Of a stretch of DNA of 64,000 nucleotides, positions 60,221 through 64,000 are shown piece after piece. The stretch's first letter is position 1. Each line of letters begins with the position of its first letter. The position numbers and the translations under genes are program-made. Source of the DNA: Vampirovibrionales bacterium (GTDB lineage: Bacteria > Cyanobacteriota > Vampirovibrionia > Vampirovibrionales > Vampirovibrionaceae); the NCBI GenBank assembly GCA_016712355.1, contig JADJRF010000005.1, positions 1,860,001-1,924,000 of the forward strand, written 5' to 3'. The notes beneath the pieces are model-generated. The model searched no databases. It saw only the letters and a program-made list of their open reading frames with translations, and was not told the DNA's origin.

Positions 60221-61786
60221 TTAGTCGGCGGAGGACGATGGGACCGGGGAAGCGCTCGCGTCCGCCGTGGCGTCTGCGGCGGGCTCCCGCTCCAGTTGCA
60301 GGCGATGCGTGGGACGACCCTGCACGCGCAGCTGTTCGCAGACGCCAACGCCAGCCACCCAGAGCACGTCCTGCCCATAGGTCAGCAATAGCGTGCGGTC
60401 GCGCTCAAAACGCGGGACGCCGCGATTAATAAAATAGTTTTTAAGCCGCATCGGTCCCGACATGCCAAACGGATGGATGCGATCGCCGGGGCGGCGCGTC
60501 CGTAGCGTCAGCGGACGATCGCGGAACTCGGCGAGATCGACGTAGGCTTCCAGACTTTGCTCAGGCCGCAGCAGGCCTTGCGCGGCGCGTTCCTGCTCGG
60601 TGAGTTCGTCGATGCGAACCCGTAAGCCCAGTTCTGCAAGCGCGTATTCGCCAGGGCCTTGAACAGGCGTCTCGATCAGGGCTTCTGGCTCCTCGCCCTC
60701 CTGCGGGCGATTCAGTCGGTTGGACGACACCACGCTGATGCGGTGCTTATAAAGCGACAGAAAGCGCGATTCGCCACCTCCGGCAGGCGTTGCGCCCCCC
60801 GTGACGGAAGATTCTGCGGTATGCAGTTTTTCCAGATGCGGCTTTTCCAGCGACATGAGCGCGGAACTGAGGTTGCGGCGGTTTTCGCCTTCGATAAAGT
60901 CAATGACGTCTTCAATACGATGAAAATCCGGCTCCAGTCGGTGAAGCGTCAGAAAACGCTTGACGATGCGCCGCTGATAGGGACGCGCAAGCTGATTAAA
61001 CGCGATGGCGTCCAGCGAACCGCCGTCTTCGGCGTAAAACACGCGCTGCCAGACGTCTTCCATTTTGTCGCGAAGAATGGTCAAATCGCCTTCGCAGACG
61101 TCGCGCAGGCGCAGCAAGGCGTCATCAATCTGCGGAAAGCGCTCGCGCAGGAAGGGCAGCGCCTCATTGCGAATCATATTGCGCTGATAGCGGCTCTGCG
61201 AGTTGGTCGGATCCCGAAAATATTGTAAATGATGCTGCTCCGCGTATCGGCGCACGTCTTCGCGGCTCACGTCAAGCATCGGGCGAAGCACAGGCGGCGC
61301 ACTCAGCTCCTGAAAAACGTTCAGGCGTTTCTGAATGCCCGAAAGCCCTTCAATGCCGGACCCGCGAAACAGTCGAAACAACAGGGTCTCAATCTGGTCG
61401 TCGGCCTGATGCGCGGTGAGCAGCGCATGGGCGCCCACGTCGCGCGCAAGGCGTAAGAGCGACTCATAACGGGCTTCTCTGGCCGCCGCCTCGGTCCTGG
61501 GTAAGCGGCGATCGGCGGGAATCATCACCAGCGGGACTTTGAGCCGCGCGCAATGCTGATGCAGCAAGGGCAGCTCGTCAAGCAGGGATTCGCGCCAGCC
61601 ATGATCAAAATAAGCCGCCGTCAGCGTTAACGGGCGTTCGGCGCGTAGCGAGCCCAGCGCGTGCAGTAAGACAGTCGAATCCAGCCCCCCGGAAAATCCC
61701 AGGACTAGCCGCGTTTGGCGATCGTCTCGCAACAGACCCTCGGCTTGCAGGTTCTTGAGGACGATTTCGGGCAAGGGAAGCGTCAT
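60221..61786 (-). CDS. tilS: tRNA(Ile)-lysidine synthetase
   Basis: This encodes 521 residues. It attaches lysine to C34 of the tRNA(Ile) CAU anticodon with ATP, so that the tRNA reads AUA. The PP-loop SGGLDS is at 32-37. TAYFDHGWR, LLTAHQADDQIETLLFRLFRGSG and RDPTNSQSRYQRNMIRNE are signature blocks. The C-terminal tRNA-binding domain (TLRTRRPGDRIHPFGM, LKNYFINRGVP) is complete. A Ser/Asp/Ala-rich tail of about 20 residues ends the protein. It leads the tilS-hpt-LhgO transcript. Confidence 0.96.
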   Translation of the reverse strand: MTLPLPEIVLKNLQAEGLLRDDRQTRLVLGFSGGLDSTVLLHALGSLRAERPLTLTAAYFDHGWRESLLDELPLLHQHCARLKVPLVMIPADRRLPRTEAAAREARYESLLRLARDVGAHALLTAHQADDQIETLLFRLFRGSGIEGLSGIQKRLNVFQELSAPPVLRPMLDVSREDVRRYAEQHHLQYFRDPTNSQSRYQRNMIRNEALPFLRERFPQIDDALLRLRDVCEGDLTILRDKMEDVWQRVFYAEDGGSLDAIAFNQLARPYQRRIVKRFLTLHRLEPDFHRIEDVIDFIEGENRRNLSSALMSLEKPHLEKLHTAESSVTGGATPAGGGESRFLSLYKHRISVVSSNRLNRPQEGEEPEALIETPVQGPGEYALAELGLRVRIDELTEQERAAQGLLRPEQSLEAYVDLAEFRDRPLTLRTRRPGDRIHPFGMSGPMRLKNYFINRGVPRFERDRTLLLTYGQDVLWVAGVGVCEQLRVQGRPTHRLQLEREPAADATADASASPVPSSSAD

Positions 61787-61974
61787 GCGGGCGGTCCAGT
61801 ATTAAGCGGATACGGGGATCATGCGGCGACTATACCCGAAAGCCCCCCGTCTCTCAAGAGGCGGCGGCCCTGCGGATGGGAACTTTTCCGCCGGGGCGCA
61901 GTCTCCTCTAGGCAGCGCGCTGGCGTTTGGGCTAAGCTCGCTGTTGTACTTCAATAAGAGGTGAACGCCGCTTT

Positions 61975-63255
61975 ATGAGCCCATTTTCTTTGGAACGCTC
62001 CAAACGCTTTTTCTCGCCGTCGGTTTTGGCTTCTGCGGCCCTAGGGGTCTCGCTGCTCGCCCTGAGCGTCAGCGTGTGGGCCGGCAAACCCGCTGCCTTT
62101 AACGCCTCCGGGTTGACGGGGACCCAAAACGACGCCGGTTTTCAGTTGGCGGAGAATCGCCCCGGTCGCAATGGTTTTAACGCCATGTTCGGCGACAATC
62201 CGGATCTGATCGCCGATGTGGCGCAGCACGTCGCCCCGGCGGTGGTTAATATCGATGTCTCTAAAAGCGCCCGGGTACCGGCGTTTGATAGCATGTCGCC
62301 GTTTCAGGATGAGATTCTCAAGCGTTTTTTTGGCTTTGATGGCGGTGGACCCACGCCCTTCCGCCGATTTGGCGGACAGCCCCAGCGCCAAGTGATTCAA
62401 GGCAATGGCTCCGGGGTTATTATTGACGCTCAGGGCCATATTCTCACCAATAACCACGTGGTCCGCGGCGCCGATGAAGTCCAGGTCACGATTAACGACG
62501 GACGCGTGTTCCCGGCCAGGGTCGTCGGTTCCGACGCTTATAGCGATATTGCGGTATTAAAAATCAACGCCCCGAACCTCAAGCCTGCCGTGCTGGGCGA
62601 TAGTGAACGGCTGCGCCCCGGCGAATGGGTACTGGCCATCGGCAGCCCGCTCGGCTTTGATCACACGGTGACGCTGGGCATTATCAGCGCCCTGTCGCGG
62701 CGCGTGCCGGATATTAACAGCAACGTCGATTTTATTCAGACCGACGCGGCCATTAATCCCGGCAATTCGGGCGGCCCGCTGGTGAATCTGCGCGGGCAGG
62801 TGATTGGCATTAATACGGCCATTTCCGGGCGCGCGCAGAATATCGGCTTCGCCATTCCCGTCAGCGTCGCCAAATCGGTCTCTCAAAGCCTGATTACGAG
62901 CGGCAGCATTCAGCGCCCCTGGATCGGCGTCGCGATGTCCGGCCTGACGCCCGAACTCTCGCGTAGTCTGGGCTTGCCGGAAAATACCGAAGGCGTTGTC
63001 GTGGCCCAGGTCATTCAGGGGAGCCCTGCCGAAAAGGCGGGATTCCGAAGCGGCGACGTGATTCAGCGCGTCGATGGCCAGAAAATCCTTGAGCCGAAGA
63101 CTATTCAGCAGCTTATTCAGAAAAAACCCATTCATTCCGGCTTGAATTTCCAGATTCTGCGCGATGGGCGCCTGCTGGCCCTGAATGCGCAGACGGACCT
63201 TCTGCCAAACGCCCCGGTCGGTAATGCTCAAGAAGACGGCTACGGCGAGCCGTAA
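61975..63255 (+). CDS. HtrA/Deg-type periplasmic serine protease
   Basis: This encodes 426 residues. An N-terminal signal or anchor (about 15-37) exports it. The trypsin-like domain has His161 (LTNNHVV), Asp191 (YSDIAVLK) and Ser265 (GNSGGPL). One PDZ domain (about 310-405, GVVVAQVIQGSPAEKAGFRSGDVIQRVDG) follows. One PDZ makes it DegS/HhoA-like rather than DegP-like. Such proteases degrade or refold damaged periplasmic proteins. AGAGGTGA about 12 bases upstream supports the ATG at 61975. Confidence 0.94.
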   Translation: MSPFSLERSKRFFSPSVLASAALGVSLLALSVSVWAGKPAAFNASGLTGTQNDAGFQLAENRPGRNGFNAMFGDNPDLIADVAQHVAPAVVNIDVSKSARVPAFDSMSPFQDEILKRFFGFDGGGPTPFRRFGGQPQRQVIQGNGSGVIIDAQGHILTNNHVVRGADEVQVTINDGRVFPARVVGSDAYSDIAVLKINAPNLKPAVLGDSERLRPGEWVLAIGSPLGFDHTVTLGIISALSRRVPDINSNVDFIQTDAAINPGNSGGPLVNLRGQVIGINTAISGRAQNIGFAIPVSVAKSVSQSLITSGSIQRPWIGVAMSGLTPELSRSLGLPENTEGVVVAQVIQGSPAEKAGFRSGDVIQRVDGQKILEPKTIQQLIQKKPIHSGLNFQILRDGRLLALNAQTDLLPNAPVGNAQEDGYGEP

Positions 63256-63337
63256 ACGCCTGCGCTGCGTCCGGGCAAACCCTGTTTCTGTATGCGAGGC
63301 CTTGTCGGATATGACGCCAGGGCCTCGCGCTTCGCTG

Positions 63338-63346
63338 TGATATGAT
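63338..63346 (+). promoter_or_regulatory. Extended -10 promoter element
   Basis: TGA-TATGAT fits the extended -10 form (TGn-TATAAT). Predicted transcription begins near 63353, about 60 bases before the ATG at 63412. Confidence 0.45.
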
Positions 63347-63411
63347 GAGAAAGTCGGCGCGTCCGCGCAAACCGGGCTTATGGCGCGCCCTTGAGCGCCA
63401 GCGTCTCGCCC

Positions 63412-63951
63412 ATGGAAACGATTTTCCTTAAAGAGCCGGATCTCCTGATTTCCAATCGGCGCATTGAAGTTGAGAAGCGCCTGTTTCCGCTCTACGCGCT
63501 TACCTCTGTTGAGCGTAAGCGGACCAAGCGGCGCGATTTTTTTGCGAGTCGGCGGTTTTTCTTCTTTGCGGTGGCCTGCGTGGCGCAAGGCATGGGCTGG
63601 GTTTTTCAGGTTCGGGATTTTTTCAGCCCGGCGCCGGCTCTGGGAGAAGGCTGGACAGATTTACGCTGGATTCTGCTGCTTGTCCAGCTCATCGCCGTAA
63701 TCATCAGCGTGGCGTATTTGCGCCGGGCGATGCGGCGCACGTATTATATTCACGTGTCGCCGCGTAATCCCGCCGACAGGTTCTGTTTGCTGGAAACCGA
63801 CGACCCGCAGCGTATGGCGCAAGTGGCTGACGCCTTACGTCATGCGATTATTCATTATCGCGACCCAGGCGCAGGCGATGCGCCGTCGCGATCCATGCCG
63901 CCCTTAATAGCCTCAGACCCCCAGGACGAAGAGATGGACGACGATGACTAA
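63412..63951 (+). CDS. Two-helix membrane protein (DUF6232-like)
   Basis: This encodes 179 residues. It opens METIFLKEPDLLISNRRIEVEKRLFPLYALTSV, a short beta-rich cytosolic segment, followed by two membrane helices (about 51-68 and 84-104) and a C-terminal soluble tail ending in a run of Asp. The opening pattern recalls DUF6232 proteins of unknown function. The ATG at 63412 is preferred to a TTG 21 bases upstream. Its end overlaps the start of trmFO by eight bases. Confidence 0.7.
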   Translation: METIFLKEPDLLISNRRIEVEKRLFPLYALTSVERKRTKRRDFFASRRFFFFAVACVAQGMGWVFQVRDFFSPAPALGEGWTDLRWILLLVQLIAVIISVAYLRRAMRRTYYIHVSPRNPADRFCLLETDDPQRMAQVADALRHAIIHYRDPGAGDAPSRSMPPLIASDPQDEEMDDDD

Positions 63952-64000
63952 ACGCTTTGCCATTATTGGCGCAGGTCTTGCCGGGTCCGAAGCGGCGCTT
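63944..64000 (+). CDS. trmFO: tRNA (uracil-54-C5) methyltransferase TrmFO, 5' end
   Basis: Only 19 codons are visible before the window ends: MTKRFAIIGAGLAGSEAAL. The Rossmann GAGLAGSEAA is the hallmark N-terminus of TrmFO (GidA-like small form), which uses methylenetetrahydrofolate and FAD to make ribothymidine in the T-loop of tRNA. GidA/MnmG would read GGGHAG instead. The start overlaps the end of the preceding gene, so they are translationally coupled. Confidence 0.85.
   Translation, partial: MTKRFAIIGAGLAGSEAAL

Overview
The window is a compact, roughly 60 % GC bacterial chromosome segment with genes on both strands and no phage or transposase genes that I can recognise. The best single lineage clue is the RNA polymerase locus: rpoB is followed by a beta' subunit split into two genes, rpoC1 and rpoC2. 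The break is at the position used by Cyanobacteria, and RpoC2 carries a very long insertion inside the trigger loop. The same segment has flagellar export-chaperone genes, type IV pilus genes, a Kdo transferase (so an LPS outer membrane) and an anaerobe-type hybrid-cluster protein, and no photosynthesis genes. Flagella are unknown in photosynthetic Cyanobacteria, so a non-photosynthetic relative (Melainabacteria/Vampirovibrionia type) is the most economical reading. This is an inference, not a proof.

Layout. 1-3.4 kb: a small membrane protein, a 131-bp tandem repeat array, fliS with a FliT-like partner, and a long protein with a Flp-pilin-like N-terminus. 3.4-6.7 kb: an arginine-guanidine hydrolase fused to an ArgZ-type domain, a TIGR01212 radical SAM protein and a small Cys-rich protein. 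6.8-11 kb: nadB-nadC, then two secreted unknown proteins with related leaders. 11.2-16.8 kb (minus): a five-gene set with a peptide-binding lipoprotein, Nudix hydrolase, two glycosyltransferases and a polysaccharide deacetylase. 17-25.4 kb: an unknown helical protein, a DnaJ-like protein with one zinc centre, a membrane protein, uppS, rplI, a TPR protein and two unknowns. 25.6-30.4 kb: dnaK, two prepilin-like proteins, an unknown cytosolic protein and a stand-alone receiver. 30.4-42.2 kb: rplJ-rplL-rpoB-rpoC1-rpoC2-waaA. 42.2-43.3 kb: a second tandem array (142/127-bp units). 43.3-48.8 kb: a lipid kinase, a Gly-rich protein, hcp with an FNR-type operator, and a second long Flp/TadE-like protein. 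49-56.6 kb (plus): leuB, an esterase, a KimA-type K+ transporter, pilT, a Xer recombinase and an HlyD-type adaptor. 56.6-64 kb: an AT-rich Kelch protein, an LhgO-type oxidase, hpt-tilS, an HtrA protease, a membrane protein and the start of trmFO.

The most unusual signal is the pair of tandem arrays. They lie 41 kb apart in opposite orientation and are built round the same roughly 60-bp hairpin module. Each begins, in its own orientation, with a nearly identical boundary copy of that module, followed by locus-specific tandem units. Other points of note are the domain order of the ArgZ-like enzyme, the recurring P-x-F-G N-terminal tag on proteins of unknown function, and the two long proteins with pilin-like N-termini.
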